Counted from the first letter of the stretch, positions 33,949-42,602 are shown. The stretch is DNA of 64,000 nucleotides from Kushneria phosphatilytica (GCF_008247605.1 NZ_CP043420.1:186001-250000), one strand, 5' to 3'. Numbers and translations: made by a program. Notes: generated by a model not told the origin, from the sequence alone.

Positions 33949-35694
33949 ATGCTGGGATTGAAACGAAGCGTCAGGGCCAGGTTGGCGGCGACCCTGGGGT
34001 TCTGTGCATTGCTATTGGCCGCCGTAGGCGGATTGGGCGTTCATGCCCTGAATGAAGCGGATAGCGAAGTCGAGCACATCTACGAAGGCAATGTTGAACC
34101 AATGCAGGCGCTGGCGGATGTGCGAAGCCATCTGCTGGCATTACAGTCCCAACTGCTACGTGCCACGCTCGAACGCAGCCCAACCGCCACGACCGAAGCC
34201 GGACAGCAGCTCGATGCCTTCCTTGAGACCTTCGAGCAGGACTGGCCGCGCTACCTGCATGGTCAGCCGACCGGTCAGGAGCGGGTGCTGGCGGATCGTG
34301 TCATCGAGGAGCGCCAGACACTGGAAGGCAGCCTGGAGCGCTATCGTGAACTGCTGAACGAGGGACGTTTTGATCAGGCGCTGACACTGGGCAATGAACG
34401 TCTACAGCCCGGTTTTACCACCCTGAGCGCCGACCTGACCGAATTGATGAATGCGCAGGCGGCCAAGACCCTGAGTGCCTATCAGGCCGGTCAGGCGGCG
34501 CATGATGCACAGCGCTGGGTGATTCTGTCACTGCTGGGGGTTGCCCTGCTGGCACTGGGTCTGGCGGGCTGGCGGCTGACGCGAGGTATTATCCGTCCGT
34601 TGAATCGAGCCTGTGATTTCTCGGCCGAGATTGCCCGCGGCCATCTGGATGCCCGGATCGAGCACCGTTATCAGGATGAGTTCGGGCGCATGCTCAACGC
34701 CCTGGCCGGCATGCGCGATCGGCTGGTGGAGATCGTTAGTCAGGCACGGCGCAATGCTGAAACCGTCAGCGCTACTTCTGCCCAGCTGGCCAGCAGCAGC
34801 GATGAACTCTCCCAGCGTACTCAGGAGCAGGCCGCCAGCCTCGAAGAGACCGCCGCCTCCATGGAAGAGATGACCGCTACCGTGCGCCAGAACGCCGACA
34901 ATGCCGAGCAGGCCGATCAGTTGGCCAGTGGCGTGCGCGCTCAGGCGGTCGCCGGCGGGGAAGTGGCCGGTCGGGCAGTCTCGGCCATGGAAGACATTCA
35001 TCGCTCCAGCCAGCAGATTGCCGAGTTCATTACCATGATCGACGGCATCGCCTTCCAGACCAACCTGCTGGCACTCAACGCGGCAGTCGAAGCGGCCCGC
35101 GCTGGCGAGCAGGGGCGTGGATTTGCGGTAGTGGCGGGGGAGGTGCGCAACCTCGCCAGTCGCAGCGCCGAGGCCGCGCGCGAGGTCAAATCGCTGGTCG
35201 AAACCAGTGTGCACTCCGTGGAAAACGGCAGCCAGCTGGTGCGACAGTCCGGCGAAGCGCTGGCCGAGATCGTTACCAGCGTACGGCGCACCACCGATAT
35301 CGTCTCTGAAATGGCGCTCGCCAATCGCGAACAGTCCACCGGGATCGATCAGGTCAACCTGGCGGTCAGCCAGATGGATGAGATCACCCAGCGTAATGCC
35401 ACCATGGTCGAGCAGGCGGCAGAGGCCAGTCGGCTCTTGCAGGAGCAGGCCGAAGCGCTGCTCGAACGCATGGCCTTCTTCCGCCTGGAGCATGCCGGCA
35501 GCGAACTGACCCCGGCGACCGCCATGGGCCGCACGAAGCGGCTGGCCGCTGTGAAGGCCGCCAATAACGAACACTCACCCCGAATTCGCAGCACTCACCC
35601 GGCCAAGGGTACGTCATCACAGCAGCACCTCCATCGGCCACAGGCATCGAGCTCTCGCACATCCACCACCGAGGATGAGTGGGAAAGCTTCTGA
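33949..35694 (+). CDS. methyl-accepting chemotaxis protein 3
   Basis: A 581-residue receptor, third of the tandem set. Helix 1 spans about 9-31 and helix 2 about 185-206; the periplasmic bundle is again the most variable part. The signalling tip reads [20 protein letters not shown], and the tail is DEWESF. Here the segment before the tip is [12 protein letters not shown] instead of [21 protein letters not shown] precedes the ATG. A 10-bp hairpin without T-run (35720-35743) follows the stop, directly before the CRISPR-like repeats. Confidence 0.92.
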   Translation: MLGLKRSVRARLAATLGFCALLLAAVGGLGVHALNEADSEVEHIYEGNVEPMQALADVRSHLLALQSQLLRATLERSPTATTEAGQQLDAFLETFEQDWPRYLHGQPTGQERVLADRVIEERQTLEGSLERYRELLNEGRFDQALTLGNERLQPGFTTLSADLTELMNAQAAKTLSAYQAGQAAHDAQRWVILSLLGVALLALGLAGWRLTRGIIRPLNRACDFSAEIARGHLDARIEHRYQDEFGRMLNALAGMRDRLVEIVSQARRNAETVSATSAQLASSSDELSQRTQEQAASLEETAASMEEMTATVRQNADNAEQADQLASGVRAQAVAGGEVAGRAVSAMEDIHRSSQQIAEFITMIDGIAFQTNLLALNAAVEAARAGEQGRGFAVVAGEVRNLASRSAEAAREVKSLVETSVHSVENGSQLVRQSGEALAEIVTSVRRTTDIVSEMALANREQSTGIDQVNLAVSQMDEITQRNATMVEQAAEASRLLQEQAEALLERMAFFRLEHAGSELTPATAMGRTKRLAAVKAANNEHSPRIRSTHPAKGTSSQQHLHRPQASSSRTSTTEDEWESF

Positions 35695-35719
35695 CACCTG
35701 TAACAGGCCTCAAAAGCGA

Positions 35720-35743
35720 GGAGCGCTCGACCTCGAGCGCTCC
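35720..35743 (+). terminator. perfect hairpin after chemoreceptor 3
   Basis: GGAGCGCTCG / CGAGCGCTCC, a 10-bp perfect stem with a 4-base loop. No T-run follows. It touches the degenerate end of the CRISPR mini-array. Confidence 0.5.
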
Positions 35744-35889
35744 CTGAAGCTGCCTGCTCGGCAGTAAAGCCGCGCCCAACCCCACGCGTTTCGGCCCTTC
35801 GTTGCTGAGCTGCCTGCACGGCAGCGAACCGGGCGATGGCGGCGGAGCGGCGGGTTTCGGCTTTCTGAGCTGCCTGCACGGCAGCGAAC
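35742..35889 (-). CRISPR. orphan type I-F CRISPR mini-array: 3 repeats, 2 spacers
   Basis: Three 28-base repeats lie exactly 60 bases apart at 35862-35889, 35802-35829 and 35742-35769, separated by two different 32-base spacers (35830-35861 and 35770-35801). Read on the minus strand, the first repeat begins GTTCGCTGCCGTGCAGGCAG and ends CTCAGAAA. It differs from the known type I-F repeat of E. coli and P. aeruginosa (GTTCACTGCCGTGTAGGCAG, then CTAAGAAA) at three positions. The second repeat differs from the first at one base. The third, distal one is degenerate (CTTTACTGCCGAGCAGGCAG, ending CTTCAGGG), as trailer-end repeats often are. Repeat and spacer sizes are exactly those of subtype I-F. 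No cas gene lies in the window and no AT-rich leader is visible on the expected side. Both spacers contain GCCGAAAC. Confidence 0.85.
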
Positions 35890-35907
35890 TCCATGCAGGC
35901 AGTTAGT

Positions 35908-35929
35908 GAAGCGGCCATCGGGCCGCTTC
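35908..35929 (-). terminator. hairpin at the 3' end of the small gene
   Basis: GAAGCGGCC / GGCCGCTTC, a 9-bp perfect stem with a 4-base loop, overlapping the stop codon of the gene ending at 35928. No T-run follows on the minus strand. Confidence 0.5.
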
Positions 35930-36146
35930 AGTCATCGTCCTCGGGTTCGAGGGTGAACTGGCTATAACGTACCGCGGCCTGGAGCCTTTCAAGACGGTTG
36001 ACGCCGGGCTCTTCGATAAAGGCGCTGGCGGCTTCCAGTAACCGGCGATGGGCAATGCGCTCGGCACGAGAGCGTGTGAAGGCGGCCAGCAGGGTGGCCA
36101 GCCTGCCATGATGATGAGGCTGGGCTGATCTGAAAGAAGGTAGCAT
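35928..36146 (-). CDS. small hypothetical protein, 72 residues
   Basis: A 72-residue basic, helical protein: LATLLAAFTRSRAERIAHRR near the middle, then VNRLERLQAAVRYSQFTLEP and an acidic EDDD tail. GGGAGAGGATC lies before the ATG at 36146. No family is recognised, and no membrane segment or signal peptide is seen. It follows the autotransporter gene in the same direction after 65 bases that hold a hairpin (AGCCGGG / CCCGGCT, 36167-36189). A real gene is likely because of its ribosome site, composition and clean fit between flanking elements. Confidence 0.55.
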   Translation of the reverse strand: MLPSFRSAQPHHHGRLATLLAAFTRSRAERIAHRRLLEAASAFIEEPGVNRLERLQAAVRYSQFTLEPEDDD

Positions 36147-36211
36147 GATCGATCCTCTCCCGATGAAGCCGGGCCGCTCGGACCCGGCTGTGATGATGGG
36201 GGGCGGTGTGC

Positions 36212-37315
36212 TTACCAGAGCTTGATGTTCATGCCCGCGCCGTAGGCGTTGTTGCCGCGTGAATCGTGCGACCAGTTGGCATTGACGAACAGACGATCGT
36301 TGAGCGGCGCACCGAGGGCGAGAGAGGCAGCGTTTTCTCCCTTGTAGGAGCCTCCGGCAATGCTCAGCTGACCGCCTGCATCGGCGCCCAGGTAGAACTG
36401 ATGCGAAGCGGCTGCGATGGCTGCGGCCACGCCAGCCTCAAGGTCGTCCACGTCGCCACGAATGTCGGCAATATCCGCCCGGTTCTGCTGGATGTCTGCG
36501 GTATTGCGATTGATCGCTTCCGAGTGCTGCGCAAGGCTGGCACTGGTCTGGCGCTGATAGTCGCGAAGCTCGACCGCATTGCGATTGATGACGTTAGCGT
36601 GCTGGTTCAGTGCTTCGTCCTGACGATCATTGGTGCTGGCATTGGCCTGGATGGCGCTATCCTGCTGTTCGTTGAGCTGTGCATTGGCCAGAATGCCCTG
36701 CCGGTTGGTTTCGATGTTTTTGGTATTGGTCTGACCGGTTGCCGTATTGCGGTCGGCCTGCGCCGAGACGCTATCAATGCGTTGCCCGTTGCGGCTGATA
36801 TCACTGTCCTGGCGCACATTGGTCTGCGTGTTGGCGGTAATGTCGCTGTCCTGGCGTACATTGGTCTGCGTGTTGGCAGCAATATTTCCGCTGTTGGTAT
36901 CGGTACGCTGGCCGAGGTCGCTCATGGCGTCGTCTTGGGCCTGGTCGTGCGCCTTGATGCCGCCGATCTGGGCGAATGTGTTGTCGATGGCGCTGTCCTG
37001 GCGCTGGTTGTGCGCGTCCATGTCATCAAGGCGGCCGCGGTTCTGACGAATAACGCCTTCCTGGCGATCATTCCAGGCAGCCTGCTCATCGATTCTGCGC
37101 TGATTGCCTTCGCCCAGTCCGGTATTGCGATCAGCGTGTGCCGAGACCTCGCTGATGGCGTTGCGGTTGTCTTCGATCTGTTGACTATTGTTGGCAATAT
37201 CCTGCTGCATGTCCTCGACGATGCAGCCGCAATTGTCATAAGGGCTGGCATAAGCCGAAGTGAATGACGTCATCAGAGCAGCGGATACGGCAGAGGCGAT
37301 CAGCGTCTTTTTCAT
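36212..37315 (-). CDS. small trimeric autotransporter adhesin (YadA-type anchor)
   Basis: A 367-residue protein: signal peptide MKKTLIASAVSAALMTSFTS, a stalk of heptad and 14-residue repeats (about 30-280), and a C-terminal YadA-type membrane anchor of about 75 residues (from QFYLGADAGGQ to GAGMNIKLW). The stalk is full of N-rich units such as ANTQTNVRQDSDI, typical of trimeric coiled-coil stalks. There is no globular head, and at 367 residues it is much shorter than most family members. Three chains should form one barrel in the outer membrane and display the stalk. A Cys pair (NCGCI) near residue 30, just after the signal peptide, is unusual. Ligand unknown. Confidence 0.8.
   Translation of the reverse strand: MKKTLIASAVSAALMTSFTSAYASPYDNCGCIVEDMQQDIANNSQQIEDNRNAISEVSAHADRNTGLGEGNQRRIDEQAAWNDRQEGVIRQNRGRLDDMDAHNQRQDSAIDNTFAQIGGIKAHDQAQDDAMSDLGQRTDTNSGNIAANTQTNVRQDSDITANTQTNVRQDSDISRNGQRIDSVSAQADRNTATGQTNTKNIETNRQGILANAQLNEQQDSAIQANASTNDRQDEALNQHANVINRNAVELRDYQRQTSASLAQHSEAINRNTADIQQNRADIADIRGDVDDLEAGVAAAIAAASHQFYLGADAGGQLSIAGGSYKGENAASLALGAPLNDRLFVNANWSHDSRGNNAYGAGMNIKLW
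36798..36881. repeat. 42-base tandem repeat, two copies, inside the autotransporter stalk
   Basis: Two near-identical 42-base units (36798-36839, 36840-36881) encode the 14-residue unit ANTQTNVRQDSDI plus S or T. The third base differences are few, so the duplication is recent and the stalk length could vary by slippage. Confidence 0.8.
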
Positions 37316-38184
37316 GATGAATCTTCCCTGATTGGTTCCCTGAAGCGGCCCTCTCCGGTAATCGGGTAGTGACCGTTTTCTGTCAGCTTTCCGGGGTGAT
37401 TCAGCGAGATGCGAATCAATGTTTCCGGAAGAAACTGTTTGTAATTCTGGCGGGAAGAGACGGTGATGATTGTGCCATTGGAAGTGCGACGTACTGCTGA
37501 TATCAGCAATGTCATCGGCTGATAGAGAGATGTCTGTCTGTTTAAACCCCCTTGAAGAATTAGATTTCTGATGCTGCTGATATCAAGTATTTAATTTTTC
37601 AAAGCACCATGAACCATAAGACATGATTTTTATGGTGTGTCCGATTTCGATGGAGTTTTCCCATTGTGAACAGTGCGCTTGCTCGCGATGATAAAAGAAT
37701 GATGGTCGCACTGATGATGGTTCGGACCGTCATTGGGAAAAGCGCTGGATGGGCCTCGCCGAAGGTGAATATTCGAAATTCTGATGGTGTGTGGTGATGA
37801 TCCAGATGGCACAATTATTGGCAGGATCATGAGAAAAGAATGAATTCGGCCCCATGGAACAGGTTTACAATATGCAGCTTTTGGGGGTGAATATTTAACC
37901 GCGTGAGAAGCTGTGGCACTGCAAAAGCAGTGGGAGTAGTGGAAGTTTGTGCCGATAAGGATTCGTTACGTTAACGTGAAATGATGGTGGCTATAGAGGA
38001 TTTTCTGCTTTCCGGTATCGCTGTGATGACAGCCAAAAGGGCGGTTTTGGCAGGTATCAGACGAATAAATAACGTTGGATAAACAGATCTGCATATTAGT
38101 TTGCGCCGCTTTGTGTCACTTTTTGTTACATCGCCGGCAGCGAAGGTACAGACCGAGCCGGTAGAACAGGCAAGGGGCGCAAAC
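37316..38184. other. AT-rich intergenic region without a supportable gene
   Basis: This 869-base gap between divergent genes is clearly more AT-rich than its flanks. Short minus-strand frames (37599-37814, 37630-37830, 37971-38186) overlap each other, lack ribosome sites and look random. It should hold the promoters of the adhesin and of the TupA-like gene. The palindrome ACGTTAACGT (37968-37977) sits inside GTTACGTTAACGTGAA and shares GTTACGTTAA with both barrel-gene upstream modules. The size and composition suggest a heavily regulated or horizontally acquired locus. Confidence 0.6.
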
Positions 38185-39150
38185 ATGACTGAGGTAACGG
38201 CAACCTATCCGCATTCTCGCAGTCAGGGCCGGGGACGATCACGTCTTTTCCATGCACTTCGTCATGCCGTGACCAGCAGGCTGTCTGATCGGCAGTACGT
38301 GGCCATGGTGTATCGGCGTGAGTTCGGTTACTGGCCGAATCTGAAGGCGCCGCGCACCTTCAATGAAAAGATATGCCGCCGGCGCATTGACCCCGATCCG
38401 ATCTTTACGCCGCTGAGCGACAAGGTGCTGGCGCGCGACTACGTTCGCTCCATCGTGGGCGAGCAGTACCTGATCCCGTGTCATGGGGTTTGCAAACAGC
38501 TGAACAATGAGTTGTATCACGCCCTGCCAGAGCAGTTCGTGATGAAGGCCAATCACGGTTCGGGCTTCAATCTGCTGGTACGCGACAAGCATGACTATCC
38601 GCTGCATATGTTGAATGCGCTGGGTGCCCAGTGGCTGGCCAATGATTTTGCTGCCAGTAGTCGAGAGCGCCATTACAGGGGCATCGACCCGCAGCTGATG
38701 TTCGAAAAGTTGCTGCTGGATGAACGGGGCAGGGCACCAAAGGACTACAAGTTCTACTGCTTTCGCAAACCGGGTGAAGCGCCTCGGGTGTTCATTGAAG
38801 TCGATCACGATCGGTTCGAACATCTGGCGTTCGATTATTACACCAGCGACTGGCAGCTGGTCGATATCGTTGAAGAGCAGTTTACCACCGGTGTGCCGTT
38901 GCCTCGGCCGGCCAGGCTCAACGAGGCATTGAACGTTGCGCTGAAACTGTCGGAAGGATTCGGTTTCGCTCGGGTCGATCTGTATCTGACCGAGCACCGT
39001 GTCTACTTCGGCGAGATCACGTTCACGCCGACCGGTGGACTGAAGCACTTCCGCTCGCATGAACAGGATCTTGCCTGGGGGCAGCTGTTCGAGGAGTGCC
39101 GTTATCAGACACCCGCGCTGGTCGAGCGCGATCGGCAATACGCCAGCTGA
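38185..39150 (+). CDS. TupA-like ATP-grasp protein (polysaccharide/polymer amino-acid ligase family)
   Basis: A 321-residue protein of the TupA-like ATP-grasp family. Signature stretches are FNEKICRRRIDPDP near 52, FVMKANHGSGFNLLV near 120, KDYKFYCF near 188, FGFARVDLYL near 268 and the metal-binding FGEITFTPTGG near 283. Members are found in teichuronopeptide, capsule and exopolysaccharide clusters, where they are thought to attach amino acids to the polymer or act as glycosyl-modifying ligases. The start at 38185 follows AAGGGG; the frame is open to 38101 but without a site. It stands alone, away from the sugar transferase at 56.3 kb. Confidence 0.8.
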   Translation: MTEVTATYPHSRSQGRGRSRLFHALRHAVTSRLSDRQYVAMVYRREFGYWPNLKAPRTFNEKICRRRIDPDPIFTPLSDKVLARDYVRSIVGEQYLIPCHGVCKQLNNELYHALPEQFVMKANHGSGFNLLVRDKHDYPLHMLNALGAQWLANDFAASSRERHYRGIDPQLMFEKLLLDERGRAPKDYKFYCFRKPGEAPRVFIEVDHDRFEHLAFDYYTSDWQLVDIVEEQFTTGVPLPRPARLNEALNVALKLSEGFGFARVDLYLTEHRVYFGEITFTPTGGLKHFRSHEQDLAWGQLFEECRYQTPALVERDRQYAS

Positions 39151-39202
39151 GCCGCCCTCATTGGAAAATACCGGCGTTCTTCCCGAGTGAACTGCCGGTG
39201 TT

Positions 39203-40618
39203 TTACCAGCCCACGAACATCAGCCACCAGGCCAGACCCACCAGCCCGAGTGCCAGGCCCACGCCAGCCAGCATGCCTGACCGTCGTCCCGGGTGCGTTG
39301 TGTACTCGCCCGCGATACGCCAGGCCAGCCGAAGCGACCAGAACATGGCCAGCGCCAGCAGCAGGGCGCGGAACTCGTTGATCCAGTAAAGTTGCAGACC
39401 ATCACCTCTCAGCAGCGTCACGGTCGTGGCGGAAAGTCCGAGGAAGACGCCAATGCCGCCTACCGGGATCAGGGCGTGTGAAAGGTGCCAGAGCCTCTGC
39501 CATGACCAGCGTCCGAGACAGGCGTTACCCAGTGCCAGTGCCAGGCTGATGGCCGAGCCCAGCAGTATGCTCGTCGTCAGGATATAACTGATCAGCACTG
39601 CGCCATCGAGCAGATTGAAAACGTCGTTATGGGCCGGGTAGTTGGTCAGTAGCCACCAGGGGGCGGTGGTCTCGAGCGGCCACAGCCAGCCGTGATTGAC
39701 CAGCCAGAGTGCCACGGCCTGCTTGAGGGCCACGAACCATGGGCTGACGGTCCAGTGGAAGGCGCCAATGGCCACGCCCAGCAACCCATGAATCAGCAGA
39801 ATAAACTCCCACCGGGTCGCTCGCTGCGCGCTCTCTTCGATGACTTCCACACCTGGCATGCGGGTCGACAGGAAGATGGCCTCCTTGTAGCCACTGCACC
39901 GGGCGCACATGTGACATGGGCTGGTGCTCTGCATCTGCTTGAGGGGCACCAGCGGAGGGCAGTGTGGTGCGTGGTGGCGTACCTCGCTGCCACGGTGCTC
40001 ATGATTGAAGCGCTCCCAGGCACTGCGATCAGTCAGGAAAGCCAGTGGCGAGAGTTTGGAGAGCAGTGAGAACACGCCATTGACCGGGCACAGATGGCGA
40101 CACCAGACGCGTGTGCCGCGCTTGCCGTAGATCAGCCCCACCAGCACCGCAGCGACGGTAGAACCGCCCAGCACTACCAGTGCGCCGGTCGGATACTGGT
40201 AGACACTGGCCATCTGGCCGTAGAGGGTCGTGCCGAGAAAGGCCACGAAGGGCCAGCCCGGCCAGCGCATCCAGCGTGGAATGGGGCGGCCCAGGCCGAT
40301 ATGCGTGGCTGCCTCGGTCAGGGTGCCCTCCGGGCAGAAAACCCCACACCAGACCCGCCCCAGCAGCACCATGCTGATCAGCACGAAGGGCCACCAGAGC
40401 CCCCAGAAGATGAACTCGGCCAGCACTGTCAGATTGGTCAGGATATGGGCCTGATCGTCAGGCAGCGGTAGCAGGGCCGGCACCAGCAGCAGGAATCCGT
40501 AAAGACCGACCACACTCCATTGAATGGTCTGGATGACACCGCGATGATCGCGCATCCAGTGGCCAAGGGCTGCCACACGGGGAGCGGCGGGGCGCGAATG
40601 GGTATGGCAGCCTGACAT
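39203..40618 (-). CDS. membrane 4Fe-4S protein of the FTR1/Tpd iron uptake operon
   Basis: A 471-residue membrane protein with about eight helices and NapH-like ferredoxin parts. Cys clusters are WCGVFCPEGT near 90, WCRHLCPVNG near 172 and CHMCARCSGY near 237. In FTR1/P19-type iron systems this subunit is thought to move electrons across the membrane to support iron reduction or oxidation cycles. Its start codon overlaps the FTR1 stop by one base (TAATG), so the two are coupled. It is the last gene of the operon. The N-terminus is His/Cys-containing (MSGCHTHS). Confidence 0.82.
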   Translation of the reverse strand: MSGCHTHSRPAAPRVAALGHWMRDHRGVIQTIQWSVVGLYGFLLLVPALLPLPDDQAHILTNLTVLAEFIFWGLWWPFVLISMVLLGRVWCGVFCPEGTLTEAATHIGLGRPIPRWMRWPGWPFVAFLGTTLYGQMASVYQYPTGALVVLGGSTVAAVLVGLIYGKRGTRVWCRHLCPVNGVFSLLSKLSPLAFLTDRSAWERFNHEHRGSEVRHHAPHCPPLVPLKQMQSTSPCHMCARCSGYKEAIFLSTRMPGVEVIEESAQRATRWEFILLIHGLLGVAIGAFHWTVSPWFVALKQAVALWLVNHGWLWPLETTAPWWLLTNYPAHNDVFNLLDGAVLISYILTTSILLGSAISLALALGNACLGRWSWQRLWHLSHALIPVGGIGVFLGLSATTVTLLRGDGLQLYWINEFRALLLALAMFWSLRLAWRIAGEYTTHPGRRSGMLAGVGLALGLVGLAWWLMFVGW

Positions 40619-41481
40619 TACGGTGCCTGCATGCCGTTTGATGTGTCATGCCTGACAGTCATTGGAATGCGGCGGCGCTGCCAGCGTAGCAGGGTCGCTA
40701 TCACGCCCCAGTAGAGTACCCAGCCGACCACAGCGGTCAGTGGCGGCATGGCACGATAACCGGCGAAGGTCGCCAGTAATCCGCCGAGGCCCTCGCTGTC
40801 GTTGAGTAGTGCACTGCTGTCCCAGAGAGGGTCGGGGCCGGCCGGCAGCACGCCGAGATCGATCAGACGCTCAATGCCACCGACCAGCAGCGAGGCGGCC
40901 AGTAGCAGTAACAGCACTTCGGTGACCGCAAAGAAGCGGCGCCAGGAGAACAGGCGATTTCCCAGCTGCATGATCTGAAAGGTCAGCACGGCAAGCCCGA
41001 AGCCGGAGGCGGCGGCGATCAGGAAGGGCGTCATCGCGCCGCTGTACCACTGCGCCATGCCCATGCCGTACAGGAATACCACGGTTTCCGAGCCCTCACG
41101 GGCGACCGCAATGGCCACCAGCGTGGCAATACCCCAGTAATGGGCATTACCCACCGAGTGGGCCAGGCCGCTTTCCAGCTCGGTTTTAAGGGTTCGCGCA
41201 TGCGTTCGCATCCAGAACACCATCTGAACGATCAGGATGCAGGCCGTGAGGACCATGACGGTCTGGAAGATGCCTTGTGCCGAACCGCTCAGCCAGCTGG
41301 CGGCGCTCATCAGTGCCATGCCGATGAGGCCGGCCAGCCCCAGCCCGGCCAGTACGCCCAGCCACATGTAACGCAACCCCACCCGTGCACCGGATTGACT
41401 CAGCCAGGCATGCACGATACCGATGATAAGGATGGCTTCGACACTTTCTCGCCAGACAATGAGGAGAACCTGATTGAACAT
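40618..41481 (-). CDS. FTR1-family iron permease
   Basis: A 287-residue, seven-helix permease. The two REXXE motifs needed for iron transport are REGSE within AVAREGSETV near 126 and the N-terminal RESVE within VWRESVEAI near residue 10. The product carries iron across the inner membrane. It lies between the cupredoxin gene (40 bases upstream) and the Fe-S gene (one-base overlap). Together with the Tpd protein at the head of the operon it forms a P19/FTR1-type system. Confidence 0.9.
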   Translation of the reverse strand: MFNQVLLIVWRESVEAILIIGIVHAWLSQSGARVGLRYMWLGVLAGLGLAGLIGMALMSAASWLSGSAQGIFQTVMVLTACILIVQMVFWMRTHARTLKTELESGLAHSVGNAHYWGIATLVAIAVAREGSETVVFLYGMGMAQWYSGAMTPFLIAAASGFGLAVLTFQIMQLGNRLFSWRRFFAVTEVLLLLLAASLLVGGIERLIDLGVLPAGPDPLWDSSALLNDSEGLGGLLATFAGYRAMPPLTAVVGWVLYWGVIATLLRWQRRRIPMTVRHDTSNGMQAP

Positions 41482-41521
41482 GAGTGGATTCCTGCTGCAG
41501 TGAACGCCGGCGCCTGGCGGC

Positions 41522-41869
41522 TCATTCGGGGGTGGCCGCTTCAGCGATCAGCGAGCCACGGGCATCGGGATGAAAGTCGTCGAAGAAGTCGTAGCTGCCC
41601 GGCTTCAGAGGGTGTATGACGACAAACGATGTGACCGACGGTCCCAGTACTTTTTCCTTGCGCAATGAAGTGCTCTCGAATTCGGCGGGGGTATTGCCGG
41701 TATTCTTCAGAGTGATTTTGAATCGTTCGCCCGCCTTGACGTGCAGGGTCCGGGGAGAGAGCGTGCCGTTGTGCAGGGTCAGCGTGTATTCGGTCAGCTC
41801 GCTGGCGTAGGCAGTGCTGGCCAGACTCAGACTCGTCAGCAGGGCCAGCAGTCGGAGCATGTGTTTCAT
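41522..41869 (-). CDS. periplasmic cupredoxin-like protein of the iron operon
   Basis: A 115-residue protein with signal peptide ending near STAYAS and a cupredoxin_1-type domain (YTLTLHNGTLSPRTLHVKAG, GSYDFFDDFHPDARG). It resembles the EfeO-type cupredoxin domain found in FTR1 operons. The usual copper Cys is absent, so it may bind iron or act as a partner of Tpd. It lies 61 bases after the Tpd gene and 40 bases before the FTR1 gene. Confidence 0.82.
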   Translation of the reverse strand: MKHMLRLLALLTSLSLASTAYASELTEYTLTLHNGTLSPRTLHVKAGERFKITLKNTGNTPAEFESTSLRKEKVLGPSVTSFVVIHPLKPGSYDFFDDFHPDARGSLIAEAATPE

Positions 41870-41930
41870 GGGAACTCCCTCGTCACGGATCGCCTGCCCC
41901 GATACGGCGGGACAGGCATTGCTGCAAGTG

Positions 41931-42452
41931 TCAGTAACCGCCTTTCTTGCCCACCCCGGCGTAGACGAAATCGTAATCCACAGTGAACGGCTTGTACCAC
42001 GGCCCTACGCCGGTCTCCTTGTCGATATGACGCATCATCTGCGGATGATGCACGGTCAGGGTCAAATGATATTTGCCCGGACCTGCCAGGCGGACATTGT
42101 CGCCGTAGTGCGGGCCGTCATTGGCCACCATGGCGTCCATGGTGCCGCTGATGCTCTGGTCGCTGCCCTGCTTGCGGAGGGTGTAATCGACCTGCAGATA
42201 GGGCATCCAGTCACCGGGGGCGAAGCCGTTGGGGTTGTTTTCCAGTGAGTGAATATCGGCTTCCAGATGAATGTCGGCCTGGGCGGCGGGGGTCTGTCCT
42301 GCCGGCTCCATGCTGACCGGCTGCAGATAAACCGCAGCGACTTCCATGCCATGCTCATGCTTCGGTTTGCCGATCGGATATTCGAGGGCGTAGGCAGATG
42401 TGGAGAGGAAGGCGAGAGTGGGGAGTGTCCAGAGCCAGCGAAAGGGTGTCAT
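41931..42452 (-). CDS. Tpd/P19-family periplasmic iron-binding protein
   Basis: A 173-residue periplasmic protein with signal peptide MTPFRWLWTLPTLAFLSTSA and the Tpd/P19 stretches YPIGKPKHEHGMEVAAVYL, ADIHLEADIHSLENNPNGF and LTVHHPQMMRHID, rich in His and Met metal ligands. ATG 42452 follows GGGAAA; the in-frame ATG at 42494 has no ribosome site and overlaps the Fur box, so it is rejected. It is the first gene of a four-gene iron uptake operon. Confidence 0.88.
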   Translation of the reverse strand: MTPFRWLWTLPTLAFLSTSAYALEYPIGKPKHEHGMEVAAVYLQPVSMEPAGQTPAAQADIHLEADIHSLENNPNGFAPGDWMPYLQVDYTLRKQGSDQSISGTMDAMVANDGPHYGDNVRLAGPGKYHLTLTVHHPQMMRHIDKETGVGPWYKPFTVDYDFVYAGVGKKGGY

Positions 42453-42492
42453 CGTGCTGTTTCCCGAGAGATGATGAAGAGTGGGTTTGTTC

Positions 42493-42511
42493 ATGAATGA
42501 TAATCAATCTC
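42493..42511 (-). promoter_or_regulatory. Fur box
   Basis: The plus-strand 19-mer ATGAATGATAATCAATCTC matches the Fur consensus GATAATGATAATCATTATC at 14 of 19 positions, including the whole core AATGATAATCA. It lies 40 bases before the start of the Tpd gene, so the operon should be repressed by Fur with iron. Confidence 0.75.
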
Positions 42512-42602
42512 ATCGCATGATACTCACTTGCGGCCGGCAGGCAAGTGGCACTCGGTCGCATCACCCTCATTTCAGGGAAGGGCACCGTTTCGAAACGCTG
42601 AT

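Noticed and set aside
35595..35918. Minus-strand frame of 107 codons crossing the CRISPR repeats (repeated FAAVQAAQ)
   Set aside because: The repeated peptide is only the translation of the 28-base repeats; there is no ribosome site and the frame overlaps the receptor gene.
37599..37830. Two overlapping minus-strand frames of 66-71 codons
   Set aside because: No ribosome site, no domain and mutually exclusive frames in AT-rich sequence.
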